From assembly GCF_900107415.1 (NCBI RefSeq), contig NZ_FNPX01000017.1:17394-81393 (forward strand): 64,000 nt of DNA, written 5' to 3'. The stretch comes from Jannaschia faecimaris. GTDB lineage: Bacteria > Pseudomonadota > Alphaproteobacteria > Rhodobacterales > Rhodobacteraceae. The notes below the pieces were generated by a model. The model did not search any database, was not told where the DNA came from, and saw nothing but the letters and a program-made list of their open reading frames with translations. Below are positions 20,342 through 29,411 of the stretch, piece by piece (positions within the stretch are counted from its first letter, which is position 1; each line of letters starts with the position of its first letter). The position numbers were made by a program, and so were the translations under genes.

Positions 20342-22500
20342 ACGCAGGCGATTGCGGGCATGCCGGCTGTGAATGTGCCGATCCGTGCGGCCTCGTGCCC
20401 CGCATCCCGCAGACGCGCCAGCAGCGCCTTCGCCTGATCCGCCGGCACCGCCGCCAGCATACCACCCGCCGTCTGCGGGTCGTGCAGGAGTGCCAACTTC
20501 GCCCCTGACCCGCCGGTCACCGGCGCGCCGCGCACATTCGCCGCGTGCAGCGAGGAGAAATGGCCCGCGTCAGACAATTCCACCGCTCCGTCATAGACCG
20601 GGACCGCGTCCAGTGTGACCTCGGCCGCCACGCCGCTGGCCCGGCAGATCGCCATCAGGTGCCCGGCAAGGCCGAAGCCCGTGACGTCGGTCATCGCATG
20701 CGCCCCGGACAGGATCGCGGCGGCGTCCCCCTGTGGAGCGGCCATCCGTTCCAGCATCGCCAATACGTCCCCCCCTCGCGCCGCCCCGGCCATTTCGGCG
20801 GCCAATACGACGCCGGTGCCGATCGGCCGGGTCAGCAGGAGAGCATCGCCCGGCTTCGCACCGTCATGCCCGATCGGCGCATCACACAGGCCGGTGACGG
20901 TAAAGCCAATCACTGCCTCGGCCCCCATGGTCGAATGGCCGCCAACCAAATCTGCCCCGGCGGCGGTGAACACGTCCGACGCGGCGCGCAGCACCTCCTC
21001 CAGCGTGCGCGCCTGCAGGGTTTCCGAAAGACGCGGCAGGGTGATCTGCGCCAGCGCGGCCTGCGGCTTTGCCCCCATCGACCACACGTCGCCCAACGCA
21101 TGCACGGCGGCGATCCGCGTCATCAGCGCCGGATCGTTGGTAAAGGCGCGCAAATGGTCGGTGGTAATGACCTGTCGTTCGTCCCCATGGGCCAGCACGG
21201 CGGCATCGTCACCCGGCCGTGACAGAACGTCGGCACGCACCGATGGGGCAACGGCGGTCAGCGCCTGAGCCAAGGCATCGCCCGCAATTTTGGAGCCGCA
21301 CCCGGCGCAAAGCATCTTGGCCGCGTCGCCCCCCATGGCCCGCACGTTGGGAACCGCAGGCGCGGACATCACCGGCAGCTTTTTCAGCTTGTCCATGAAG
21401 GTCCGGTCGATATGGTCCTTCCACCGCCACAGCAGCGACCCCGAGAAAGTCAGCCCGCCCTTCTCTGCCAGCGCCGATTTCCCGCCCATCGATATCAGCT
21501 TGAGATAGGTCGACTGCGGAACGAAGGACTTCATCCGCCCACCCGAAAGCGCCGCCCGCAGGTTGTCGTGCAGGATTGGGGCCTGCCGCACGGCAAAAAC
21601 GCCCGCCTTGGGGCGCGGCGCGTGGGTCAGATGCGCGCAGTCGCCCGCGGCGAACAGATCGCCCCGCCCTTCCACGGCGAGGGTCCGCCCGACGCAGATA
21701 AACCCATCCTCCAGTGGCAGGCCGGTCCCGGCAATCCAGCCATGGGGCCGCGCCCCGGCGGCGGCGGTCACAAAGGCCGCCGGGATGGTCGCGCCCCCAT
21801 CCAGAGCGACGTGATCTTCGGCGATCCGGTCAACGCGCGCGCCGGTGCAAGGCGAAACGCCCAGCCCCTTCATCGCCGCCAACAGCACCCTGCGCGCCTT
21901 GTCTCCTGTGCCAGTCAGATGCTCCGCCGCCTCGATCACGGTCACTTGCGGGACCTTGCCAGCCGACTTCATCGCGTGAGCCATGGCCAGCGACAGTTCC
22001 ACCCCGGCGACACCGCCGCCGATGACGGCGACCTGCGGCGGCTTCGTTCCGGCCGTCACCTCGGCCAGGAAGGCGCGCCAGCGCGCCGCGAACCGACCCA
22101 GCGGTTTGGCCCCGGTGCCATGGTCGGTAAAGCCCTTAATCTCGGGCATTTCCGCCGTGATGCCCACATCAATCGAAGCCACGTCATACTCCAACGCCCC
22201 CCACCCGGCGATAGAGATGCGCCGGGCGTCGGCGTCGATGTGGTCCACCGCCCCGTCAATCAGCCGGGCGTTCGCGAACCGCGCCAATCGCACCAGATCG
22301 ATATCCAGATCGTCCCGCGAATAATGCCCTGCGACATGACCCGGCAACATGCCCGTGTAGGGCGCGGTCGGCCCCGGATTGATCACGGTCAGCCGCGCGC
22401 CGGGCAACGGATTCATCCCCCAGCGACGCATCACCAGCGCATGTGCATGACCGCCGCCGATCAGCACGAGGTCACGGGTCAGGGGAAGATCGGTTTGCAT
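20338..22500 (-). CDS. selD: selenide, water dikinase fused to an N-terminal NADH-dehydrogenase-like flavoprotein
   Basis: 720 residues from ATG 22500, with GAGGA 8 bases upstream. Residues 1-370 form a pyridine-nucleotide-disulfide oxidoreductase (LVLIGGGHAHALVMRRWG, VAVIGGGVAGVELSLAMA, DLFAAGDCAHL). Residues about 385-720 are SelD with the Cys form of the catalytic site (LCAGCGSKIAG), the ATP-binding RPGDDAAVLAHGD, DHLRAF, DVWSMGAKP, VGGHSTMGAE and DVTGFGLAGHL. SelD makes selenophosphate from selenide and ATP. The flavoprotein half may supply reduced selenium, but that is not shown. No selA or selB is visible, so selenouridine in tRNA is the probable end use. Confidence 0.93.
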   Translation of the reverse strand: MQTDLPLTRDLVLIGGGHAHALVMRRWGMNPLPGARLTVINPGPTAPYTGMLPGHVAGHYSRDDLDIDLVRLARFANARLIDGAVDHIDADARRISIAGWGALEYDVASIDVGITAEMPEIKGFTDHGTGAKPLGRFAARWRAFLAEVTAGTKPPQVAVIGGGVAGVELSLAMAHAMKSAGKVPQVTVIEAAEHLTGTGDKARRVLLAAMKGLGVSPCTGARVDRIAEDHVALDGGATIPAAFVTAAAGARPHGWIAGTGLPLEDGFICVGRTLAVEGRGDLFAAGDCAHLTHAPRPKAGVFAVRQAPILHDNLRAALSGGRMKSFVPQSTYLKLISMGGKSALAEKGGLTFSGSLLWRWKDHIDRTFMDKLKKLPVMSAPAVPNVRAMGGDAAKMLCAGCGSKIAGDALAQALTAVAPSVRADVLSRPGDDAAVLAHGDERQVITTDHLRAFTNDPALMTRIAAVHALGDVWSMGAKPQAALAQITLPRLSETLQARTLEEVLRAASDVFTAAGADLVGGHSTMGAEAVIGFTVTGLCDAPIGHDGAKPGDALLLTRPIGTGVVLAAEMAGAARGGDVLAMLERMAAPQGDAAAILSGAHAMTDVTGFGLAGHLMAICRASGVAAEVTLDAVPVYDGAVELSDAGHFSSLHAANVRGAPVTGGSGAKLALLHDPQTAGGMLAAVPADQAKALLARLRDAGHEAARIGTFTAGMPAIACV

Positions 22501-22595
22501 GGGCGGCGTCCTCGGATGTCTTTGCCAAGGGCATGACCGTTCCACGAGGGGCCGTCAAACCAGTGCCGGTCGCGTTCGCGTGTTCCGGCCTGCGG

Positions 22596-23603
22596 TCAGA
22601 CCGTGGCACCCGGCACAAGCGGCGTGGGGATAAGCTGGATATCTTGCACCGCGTCACCCTTCAGGCGCATGACCATCGCTTCGGCCGCCATCTTGCCAAG
22701 CCGCGCCGCCGGGATCTCGGTCGTGGTCAGGCGCCGCGGCAGGATCGACGCCGCTTCCATCGCGCCCCAGCCCGCGATTCCGATATTTTCGGGGACTCGA
22801 ATGCCCTTGGTCGCCAAATACGCCATGCCGCCGATCGCCATCTCATCGTCGTGAAAATAAAGCCCGTCCAGGTCGCGACGACGGGTCAGGATCGTCTCGG
22901 TTCCGACATAGCCCGCGTAGAAGCTCGGCCTGTCATGCAACACTTCGATGCCGGCAAAGTCGAGGCCTGCGTCTAGAAGCGCCGCCCGGAAACCCCGCTG
23001 CCGCGCCCGTCCCATGGTGTCGACCCCGGCCATCGCGCCCACATAGCCGATCCGCCGCCGCCCCCTGGAGACCATGAATCGCCCCATGTCATACCCGCTG
23101 TCATGATGAGAGAAACCCACCGCCATATCCACCGGGGTCGTAGTCAGGTCCCAGATCTCGATGACTGGCACCGCCAGATCGCGCAGCAATTCAAGCGTGC
23201 GTATCGTGTGCCGCGTCCCCGCCAGCAGAACGCCCGCCGGTCGCCAAGACGCCAGCGATTGCAACCATTGCTCCTCCTCTACGGGGGTCTGGTCGTGACT
23301 GCCGATCATGGTCTGGTATCCCAGACGCGCGAAATTCGCGTTCAACGCCTCGATCACCTGACCGAAAAGCGACGAGGTGAACCTTGGCACACAAACACCG
23401 ACAAGAGTGCTCGCCCCACCCTTGCCAAATGCGGCAGCAAGCCGGTCCGGCAGGTAGTTCAGGCGCGACGCCTCGGCCATGACCTTGTCGCGGGTATCTT
23501 CCGAAAACCCGGTCCCCCCGCGCAGCACTCGACTGACGGTCATCTTCGATACACCTGCCCCGCGGGCGATGTCTTCCAGGTTGGGCTTTGTCTTTCGGAC
23601 CAT
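22596..23603 (-). CDS. LacI-family transcriptional regulator (first of three)
   Basis: 335 residues. The N-terminal LacI helix-turn-helix (LEDIARGAGVSKMTVSRVLRG, residues 8-28, with hinge LNYLPDRLAAAFGKG) is followed by a periplasmic-binding-like sensor domain (LVGVCVPRFTSSLFGQVI, RRRIGYVGAMAG, DGLYFHDDEMAIGGM, GIAGWGAMEAA). It is divergent from the ABC operon starting at 23767, and two palindromic sites lie in between, so it is the likely local regulator. It belongs to the GntR (gluconate repressor) type by its motif pattern. The effector is probably a sugar or sugar acid. Confidence 0.92.
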   Translation of the reverse strand: MVRKTKPNLEDIARGAGVSKMTVSRVLRGGTGFSEDTRDKVMAEASRLNYLPDRLAAAFGKGGASTLVGVCVPRFTSSLFGQVIEALNANFARLGYQTMIGSHDQTPVEEEQWLQSLASWRPAGVLLAGTRHTIRTLELLRDLAVPVIEIWDLTTTPVDMAVGFSHHDSGYDMGRFMVSRGRRRIGYVGAMAGVDTMGRARQRGFRAALLDAGLDFAGIEVLHDRPSFYAGYVGTETILTRRRDLDGLYFHDDEMAIGGMAYLATKGIRVPENIGIAGWGAMEAASILPRRLTTTEIPAARLGKMAAEAMVMRLKGDAVQDIQLIPTPLVPGATV

Positions 23604-23650
23604 CCGAAGGCGCTTCCTTTTTATTCTCCGTCGCTACCAGACAGAGCCAG

Positions 23651-23721
23651 AGTTATCGATAACAAAATTGCTTGACAGAACGGGCAGCAGACCGAATGGT
23701 AAAGCAACGTTACCGGTAAAC
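23651..23721 (+). promoter_or_regulatory. promoter with two LacI-type operators before the first sugar ABC operon
   Basis: Site 1, AGTTATCGATAACA (23651-23664), has a perfect 12-base palindrome. It sits just before a -35-like TTGACA (23672-23677) with a weak -10 (AATGGT, 23695-23700, 17-base spacing). Site 2, with core TTACCGGTAA (23710-23719), lies just after the -10. A repressor bound to both sites would block the promoter. Site 1 matches palindromes at 31631, 32776, 40362 and 41914. Confidence 0.65.
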
Positions 23722-23766
23722 CAAGGCGGGGAGGCCAAGGATCGGGCACGTATCGGGAGGACGACC

Positions 23767-25260
23767 ATGCAGCCAAGCGACGGCCTTTTCTTCGACAGCA
23801 TCGTCAAGACGTTCGGAGGCACACATGCCCTGTCCGGTGTCTCGCTGAAGGTCGAACGCGGCGAGATCGTCGCTCTTCTGGGTGAGAACGGCGCTGGAAA
23901 ATCAACTCTGATCAAGGCTTTGGGCGGCATCCATTCCCCCGATAGCGGCGACGTTTTGGTTGATGGTGTACCTTATCGCCACGTCGCCGGTAAAATAAGT
24001 CAGAAACAGGCCGTCGCCTTCATCCACCAGGATCTGGGTTTGATCGAATGGATGTCCGTGGCCGAGAACATCGCGCTGGCCATAGGATACGTGAAGCGAC
24101 GCGGGCGCATCGACTGGCGTGCGACCGAGGCCCGCGCACGGGACGCGCTGGCGCATGTCGAGGCCGATTTCGAGCCGACCACCCGCGTTGCCAATCTCAG
24201 CCGGACCGAGAAATCCCTCGTGGCCATTGCCCGGGCCCTGGCCGTGGAATGCGATTTCCTGGTCTTGGACGAACCCACCGCGTCCTTGCCCGCGGACGAG
24301 GTGGAGCGCCTGTTCCGCGCCCTTCGCCCGCTGCGCGACAAGGGCGTGGGAATGATCTATGTCAGTCACCGGTTGGACGAGATCTTCCAGATTGCCGACC
24401 GCGTCGCCGTTCTGCGCGATGGCAAGATGGTCGGAATGCGCGACATCGCCCACACCAACGCCGAAGACCTGGTCAGTCTGATCGTCGGGCGCAAGGCGCG
24501 CGACATCGCGCTGCCCGATGCACAGGACGGGACCGAGGTTCTGACCGTCGCGAACCTGTCGACCCGTGCCGTGTCGGACGTCAGCTTCAAGGTAAGACGC
24601 GGGGAACTCGTGGGCCTGGTCGGCCTGCGCGGTGCCGGTCACGAGGATGTGGGTCGGGCGCTGTTTGGCCTGGCGGCGCACACCGGCGAGGTTCTGCTGG
24701 ATGGATCGCCCCCCGACCTGACCAACGCACGGACCGCGATGAAATCGGGCATCGGATTCGTCGCGCGGGACCGGGTCGTCGAAAGCATCGCCCCAGCCCT
24801 GACGATCCGCGAGAACGCCTTCATCAACCCCGAAGCGACGGGCCGCAAACTGCTGAGTTTCCTGCGGCCTGCGGTCGAAGATGACATGAGCGTCAAGCTG
24901 GGCCGCCGTGTTGGCCTGTCGCCCAACGACCCGACCCTTGCAATCGAGGCTTTGTCGGGCGGCAACCAGCAGAAGATCGTCGTCGGACGCTGGCTTGACA
25001 CCGGCCGGCGGTTCCTGATCGCCGAGGATCCGACCGCGGGCGTCGATGTCGGGGCCAAGGCGGAAATCTACCATCTGCTCTACGAGGTGCTGGCGTCCGG
25101 CATGGGCGTCCTCGTGGTCTCTACGGATTTCGAGGAGGTCGCCAACATCTGCCACCGCGCCATCGTGTTCAGCCGAGGCCGCATCGTCGACGAATTGTCG
25201 GGCGTCAGCCTGTCCACACAATCCCTGATCCAGGCCGCCTCGGCCAGTGATGCAGCCTGA
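23767..25260 (+). CDS. sugar ABC transporter ATP-binding protein, two ATPase domains (RbsA/XylG type)
   Basis: 497 residues; ATG 23767 has GGAGGACGA upstream. The first domain has Walker A GENGAGKST, a Walker B FLVLDEPTASLP and a weak signature (NLSRTEKS). The second has a degenerate P-loop (GLRGAGHEDVGRAL) and a strong signature (LSGGNQQKIVVGRWL), the usual split in this family. It powers sugar uptake with the permease at 25276 and the binding protein at 26324. The substrate is not identifiable. The gene is divergent from a LacI regulator, which argues for substrate-induced expression. Confidence 0.93.
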   Translation: MQPSDGLFFDSIVKTFGGTHALSGVSLKVERGEIVALLGENGAGKSTLIKALGGIHSPDSGDVLVDGVPYRHVAGKISQKQAVAFIHQDLGLIEWMSVAENIALAIGYVKRRGRIDWRATEARARDALAHVEADFEPTTRVANLSRTEKSLVAIARALAVECDFLVLDEPTASLPADEVERLFRALRPLRDKGVGMIYVSHRLDEIFQIADRVAVLRDGKMVGMRDIAHTNAEDLVSLIVGRKARDIALPDAQDGTEVLTVANLSTRAVSDVSFKVRRGELVGLVGLRGAGHEDVGRALFGLAAHTGEVLLDGSPPDLTNARTAMKSGIGFVARDRVVESIAPALTIRENAFINPEATGRKLLSFLRPAVEDDMSVKLGRRVGLSPNDPTLAIEALSGGNQQKIVVGRWLDTGRRFLIAEDPTAGVDVGAKAEIYHLLYEVLASGMGVLVVSTDFEEVANICHRAIVFSRGRIVDELSGVSLSTQSLIQAASASDAA

Positions 25261-25275
25261 GCCGGAGCGAACCGC

Positions 25276-26298
25276 ATGAATTCCGTTGAATCCGACGCCC
25301 TGGAGCCGACCCGCGATGAACTGGCTGGCCTGAGCCTCGCATCCAAGGTGATCCGTCTGACCCCGGTCTATGGACTGGTGATCCTGATGGTCGGCCTCAT
25401 CATCCTGTTCTCGATCATGCTGCCCAATACGTTCCCGACGGTTCTGAACCTGCGGGCGATCATTTCGGACAAGGCGATCATCGCGCTTCTTGCGCTGGCG
25501 GCGATGATTCCGATGGTGGCCGGGCGTATCGACCTGACGGTCGGCTATGGCATCGTGCTGTGGCACATCCTCGCCATCTCGCTTCAGACCCTTTACGGCC
25601 TCCCGTGGCCTCTGGCCTGCGTGGTGGTTCTGGCACTGGGTGCGCTGACGGGCATTTTCAACGGCTTCCTCGTCGAAGTCGCCAAGATCGACGCCTTCAT
25701 TGCCACGCTGGGCACGGGCACCGTACTTTATGCGCTGGCGCTTTGGCACACAGGCGGGCGGCAGATGGTGGGCGTGCTGCCGCAGGGGTTCTATGACCTC
25801 AACGGCACCTTCGTCTTCGGCCTGCCGATCACCGGGTTCTATGTGCTGGCGATCACGGTAACACTCTGGCTCGTGCTGGAATATACGCCCGTCGGGCGAT
25901 ATCTCTATGCCATCGGGGCAAACCCGAAGGCGGCCGAGCTCAACGGTATCCCCACGCGGAAATTCGTTGTGGGGGCTTTCGTCGTATCGGGCACGCTGAC
26001 GGCGCTGGCGGGCGTACTGCTGGCGTCCAAGCTGCGTATCGGACAGGCCAGCGTCGGTCTGGAATTCCTGCTGCCAGCGCTGGTGGGCGCGTTTCTCGGA
26101 TCCACGACGATCAAGCCGGGGCGCGTCAACGTCTGGGGCACAATCGTCGGGGTCGTCATCCTGGCCGTGGGTATTTCCGGCATTCAGCAATTTGGCGGAT
26201 CCTTCTGGGTAGAGCCGATGTTCAACGGCCTGACCCTGCTGATCGCTATCGGTATCGCGGGCTATGCCCAGCGCAAAAAGGGCGCGGCCCACAAGTAG
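25276..26298 (+). CDS. sugar ABC transporter permease (RbsC type)
   Basis: 340 residues with about eight to ten hydrophobic segments across 30-335. It has the family loop AGRIDLTVGYGIVLWHI and the conserved cytoplasmic block PVGRYLYAIGANPKAAELNGIP, which contacts the ATPase. It forms the membrane channel of the transporter encoded at 23767-27370. It starts 15 bases after the ATPase stop and is 25 bases ahead of the binding-protein gene, so one mRNA is expected. Confidence 0.93.
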   Translation: MNSVESDALEPTRDELAGLSLASKVIRLTPVYGLVILMVGLIILFSIMLPNTFPTVLNLRAIISDKAIIALLALAAMIPMVAGRIDLTVGYGIVLWHILAISLQTLYGLPWPLACVVVLALGALTGIFNGFLVEVAKIDAFIATLGTGTVLYALALWHTGGRQMVGVLPQGFYDLNGTFVFGLPITGFYVLAITVTLWLVLEYTPVGRYLYAIGANPKAAELNGIPTRKFVVGAFVVSGTLTALAGVLLASKLRIGQASVGLEFLLPALVGAFLGSTTIKPGRVNVWGTIVGVVILAVGISGIQQFGGSFWVEPMFNGLTLLIAIGIAGYAQRKKGAAHK

Positions 26299-26323
26299 CG
26301 TTCATTTCAACGGGAGAGAGATC

Positions 26324-27370
26324 ATGGAAAAGAGAACACTTCTGAAGACCCTGCTGACCACCACGATCGTCGCCGGACTCGGCCTGCCGGCAATCGCGCA
26401 GGAGGCCTTTGATGGGCCTACGACGGGGCCTGCGGCAGCAGCGGACAAGACCATCGTCGTATTGGCGGGGGATCTGAAAAACGGCGGCATCCTGGGGGTC
26501 ACAAGCGGCATCGAAGAAGCTGTGGAGGTCATCGGCTGGGACGTGCGCGTCCTCGACGGTGCCGGGTCGGTCCAAGGGCGCACGGGTGCCATCGGCCAGG
26601 CTCTGGCCCTGCAACCCGACGGTATCGTCATCAACGGCTTCGACGCGGTCGAACAGCAGGCGGCACTGGAAGCCGTGGTCGCCGCCGGTGTCCCGATGGT
26701 TGCCTGGCACTCGGGTCCCAAGATCGGTTGCGACGCGCCCGGCGGCATCTTCGCCAACGTCTCGACCGATGCGATGGCCGTCTCCGAAGTGGCGGCCGAA
26801 TGGGCCATGAACGACGGCGGTGACACTGTTGGCGTGGTGATCTTCACCGACAGCACCTATCAGATCGCCATCGACAAGGCCGACCGCATTCAGGAAACGA
26901 TCGAGGCCATGGGAGGTGCCGTCCTGGAATACGTCGACACGCCGATCGCCGACACCTCAAGCAGGATGGCCCCCCTGACCACCAGCCTTCTGCAGAAATA
27001 CGGCGACAGCTGGACCCATGCGCTGGCCATCAACGACCTGTATTTCGATTTCATGGGCCCGGCCCTCGCCGCCGCAGGCATTCCGGGCGATGGCGCGCCC
27101 AAGGCCGGCTCGGCCGGGGATGGATCGGAAGCCGCTTTCCAGCGTATTCGCGGGCAGCAGTATCAGGCCATCACCGTGGCCGAGCCGTTGAACCTGCAAG
27201 GCTGGCAACTGGTGGATGAACTCAACCGCGCCATCCAGGGTGAAACCTGCTCCGGCTATGTCACCACGCCCGCGCTGGTGACCACCGAAGGATTGCAGAA
27301 GATGGGCGACAGCAACGCCTTCGACCCCGACGTGCCCTACCGCGAGGCCTACACGGCGATCTGGAACTGA
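26324..27370 (+). CDS. sugar ABC transporter substrate-binding protein (RbsB-like)
   Basis: 348 residues from ATG 26324 behind GGGAGAGAG. A Sec signal peptide (LLTTTIVAGLGLPAIAQ, cleavage near residue 26) sends it to the periplasm. The mature part is a type I binding protein with ALQPDGIVINGFDAV, GVPMVAWHSGPK, VGVVIFTDSTYQIAIDKADRI and ITVAEPLNLQGWQLVDELNR. Binding residues cannot be assigned to a given sugar. A strong hairpin follows the gene, as often seen after highly expressed binding-protein genes. Confidence 0.92.
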   Translation: MEKRTLLKTLLTTTIVAGLGLPAIAQEAFDGPTTGPAAAADKTIVVLAGDLKNGGILGVTSGIEEAVEVIGWDVRVLDGAGSVQGRTGAIGQALALQPDGIVINGFDAVEQQAALEAVVAAGVPMVAWHSGPKIGCDAPGGIFANVSTDAMAVSEVAAEWAMNDGGDTVGVVIFTDSTYQIAIDKADRIQETIEAMGGAVLEYVDTPIADTSSRMAPLTTSLLQKYGDSWTHALAINDLYFDFMGPALAAAGIPGDGAPKAGSAGDGSEAAFQRIRGQQYQAITVAEPLNLQGWQLVDELNRAIQGETCSGYVTTPALVTTEGLQKMGDSNAFDPDVPYREAYTAIWN

Positions 27371-27383
27371 CACCTCACTGACC

Positions 27384-27405
27384 GGGGCGGTGCCTGCGCC
27401 GCCCC
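27384..27405 (+). terminator. intercistronic hairpin after binding-protein gene
   Basis: GGGGCGG (27384-27390) pairs with CCGCCCC (27399-27405) around an 8-base loop, 14 bases past the stop. There is no T run, so it is more likely to stabilise the upstream mRNA or cause partial termination between the two transporter gene sets. Confidence 0.5.
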
Positions 27406-27451
27406 CTTCCAGACCCAAAATGCAAACGATTCCAATAACGAAGGACGCGCG

Positions 27452-28240
27452 ATGAAAGCTCAAGACATGGACGCCGCACCGATCATCGAAATGCGCGGTA
27501 TCACCAAGCGTTTCGGCGGGGTGACCGCCCTGAACGGCGTCGATCTGCGCGCCTATGCGGGCGAAGTGCTGGCAATCGTCGGCGATAACGGCGCTGGTAA
27601 ATCCACACTGATCAAGGTGTTGACCGGGGTGTATCAATCCACCGCCGGAGAGATCTTCTTCGAAGGCCGCCCCTTGACGATGAGCAGCCATGCCGACGCC
27701 ATCAAGAACGGCATCGACGCTGTCTACCAGAACCTTGCCATCGCGGACCATCTGACCCCTGCCGAGAACCTGTTTCTGGGGTCGGAGCTGACACGAAAGG
27801 TGCTGGGCATCACCTTCCTGGATAACAAGGCGATGAAGATGCAGGCGACGGCCGTGCTCAAGGACCGGCTGGGTGTCCAGCTCAAGAACATGGACGTCGC
27901 CACCGAAAGCCTTTCGGGCGGCCAACGTCAGGCCGTCGCCATCGCCCGCGCCGTGCGCCATGAGGACTTGAAGGTCCTGGTCATGGACGAGCCCACGGCC
28001 GCGCTAGGGCCTCAGGAAACAGCGCGGACCCTCAAGCTCATCCAGACGCTCAAAGCCCAAGGGTTGGCCGTCATCCTGATCTCCCATGCGCTCGACGACG
28101 TGTTCGACGTCTCCGACCGCATCCACGTCATGCGGCGTGGCGAATGTGTTGGCGTCGTCCGCACGGCCGCCACCACATCCGAGGAGGTTCTTGGCCTGCT
28201 GACAGGGGCCACGAAAATGGCCAAGGAGGCCATGCTGTGA
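27452..28240 (+). CDS. sugar ABC transporter ATP-binding protein, single ATPase domain (FrcA type)
   Basis: 262 residues, about half the length of the RbsA type, with one complete ATPase: Walker A GDNGAGKST, Q-loop YQNLAI, signature LSGGQRQAVAIARAV, Walker B VLVMDEPTAAL and switch His in LISHALDD. AAGGA precedes ATG 27452. It probably acts as a homodimer with the permease at 28237, whose GTG start overlaps its stop. It is a different transporter from the one at 23767; the two sets are adjacent, not interleaved. Confidence 0.93.
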   Translation: MKAQDMDAAPIIEMRGITKRFGGVTALNGVDLRAYAGEVLAIVGDNGAGKSTLIKVLTGVYQSTAGEIFFEGRPLTMSSHADAIKNGIDAVYQNLAIADHLTPAENLFLGSELTRKVLGITFLDNKAMKMQATAVLKDRLGVQLKNMDVATESLSGGQRQAVAIARAVRHEDLKVLVMDEPTAALGPQETARTLKLIQTLKAQGLAVILISHALDDVFDVSDRIHVMRRGECVGVVRTAATTSEEVLGLLTGATKMAKEAML

Positions 28241-29364
28241 CCGATACGACCACACAAAACGCCGCCGCCCCGACCAGCCTGACCGCCCGGATCGAGCCGT
28301 ATATCGGCATCCTCGGCCCAATGGTCATGATCGCGATGATCGCGCTTTTCATGGGCGCGGTCGAACCGGCCCGGTATTTCCGCACGTCCAACATCAACCA
28401 GATCCTGCTCGATGCGGCGCTCTATATGCCGATGGCGATGGCGATGACCTTCGTCATCACCCAGCGCGGCATCGATCTGAGCATCGGATCAGTCGCCGCC
28501 CTCTCGGCCATCATCATGGCATTCCTGATCAAGCAGTACGATTTTCACGTCCTGGTCGCCCTGCCGATCTGCATCCTGCTCGGAGCGGGCATGGGCCTGA
28601 TCAACGGGCTCGTCATCACCAAGTTCCGGGTGCCCGACCTGATCGGCACGCTGGCGATGGACCTGGTATACCGCGGCTTCGCGCTGGTGCTTGCCAAGGG
28701 TCTCGTGCTGGCCCGCTTTCCCGATCTGATTACCGACATCGGGCGGGGTCAGACCTTCAACATCCTGCCGACTCCGGTGGTCATCGGCGTGCTGACGCTG
28801 CTCGGCGGATATGTTCTGCTGCGCACCACGCATTTCGGACGCTACTCCATCGCCATCGGCTCCAACCCCGAAGCGACGGCGATGACGGGGATAAGCGTCG
28901 ACCGCCACCGCGTCTATGCCTATGTCCTCATGGGCGCGATGGCCGCGCTGGCGGGCGTGATGCTGACGGGCAAGCTCAACGCGGTGCAGGCCACCTCGGC
29001 CCCCTACTTCAACCTGCACGTCATCGCTGCCGTGGTCGTGGGTGGGACATCGCTTTTCGGCGGTCGCGCATCAATGATCGGCTCGCTGGCGGGGGTGCTG
29101 CTTCTGTCGATGATGATCAACGCCCTGGTCACCCTGCGGATCGAGTTCTTCTGGCAATCCGTCGCGTCGGGCGTCGTCATCATCACTTCGGTGGCGATCT
29201 ACACCTGGTTGCAGAAGAAAGACCGCGACGGCGGCGGCGGCCTGCACGCGGCCTTCGCCAGCCCCGACAATCGAAAGCTGGCGGTGATGACCGGCGCGAT
29301 TGTCGGAGCGTTGCTGATCCTGCTGGCGCTTGGCGGTCTGACCGCCTCGCCGCCGGCTACTTGA
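28237..29364 (+). CDS. sugar ABC transporter permease (FrcC type)
   Basis: 375 residues from GTG 28237, four bases inside the ATPase gene. Around ten membrane segments are visible, with QRGIDLSIGSVAALSAIIM and the coupling block HFGRYSIAIGSNPEATAMTGIS. The last helix (AVMTGAIVGALLILLALGGL) follows a charged loop. It is partner of the ATPase at 27452 and the binding protein at 29412. The overlap points to coupled translation. Confidence 0.93.
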   Translation: MTDTTTQNAAAPTSLTARIEPYIGILGPMVMIAMIALFMGAVEPARYFRTSNINQILLDAALYMPMAMAMTFVITQRGIDLSIGSVAALSAIIMAFLIKQYDFHVLVALPICILLGAGMGLINGLVITKFRVPDLIGTLAMDLVYRGFALVLAKGLVLARFPDLITDIGRGQTFNILPTPVVIGVLTLLGGYVLLRTTHFGRYSIAIGSNPEATAMTGISVDRHRVYAYVLMGAMAALAGVMLTGKLNAVQATSAPYFNLHVIAAVVVGGTSLFGGRASMIGSLAGVLLLSMMINALVTLRIEFFWQSVASGVVIITSVAIYTWLQKKDRDGGGGLHAAFASPDNRKLAVMTGAIVGALLILLALGGLTASPPAT

Positions 29365-29411
29365 ATAATAACCGGGGCATCCCGCCCCAATACTCTCTGG
29401 GAGGAGACACC

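Noticed and set aside
23902..26292. 796-codon open frame on the minus strand
   Set aside because: It lies fully antisense to a clearly recognised ATPase and permease gene; its Gln/Arg/Asp-rich text is typical of a high-GC shadow frame.
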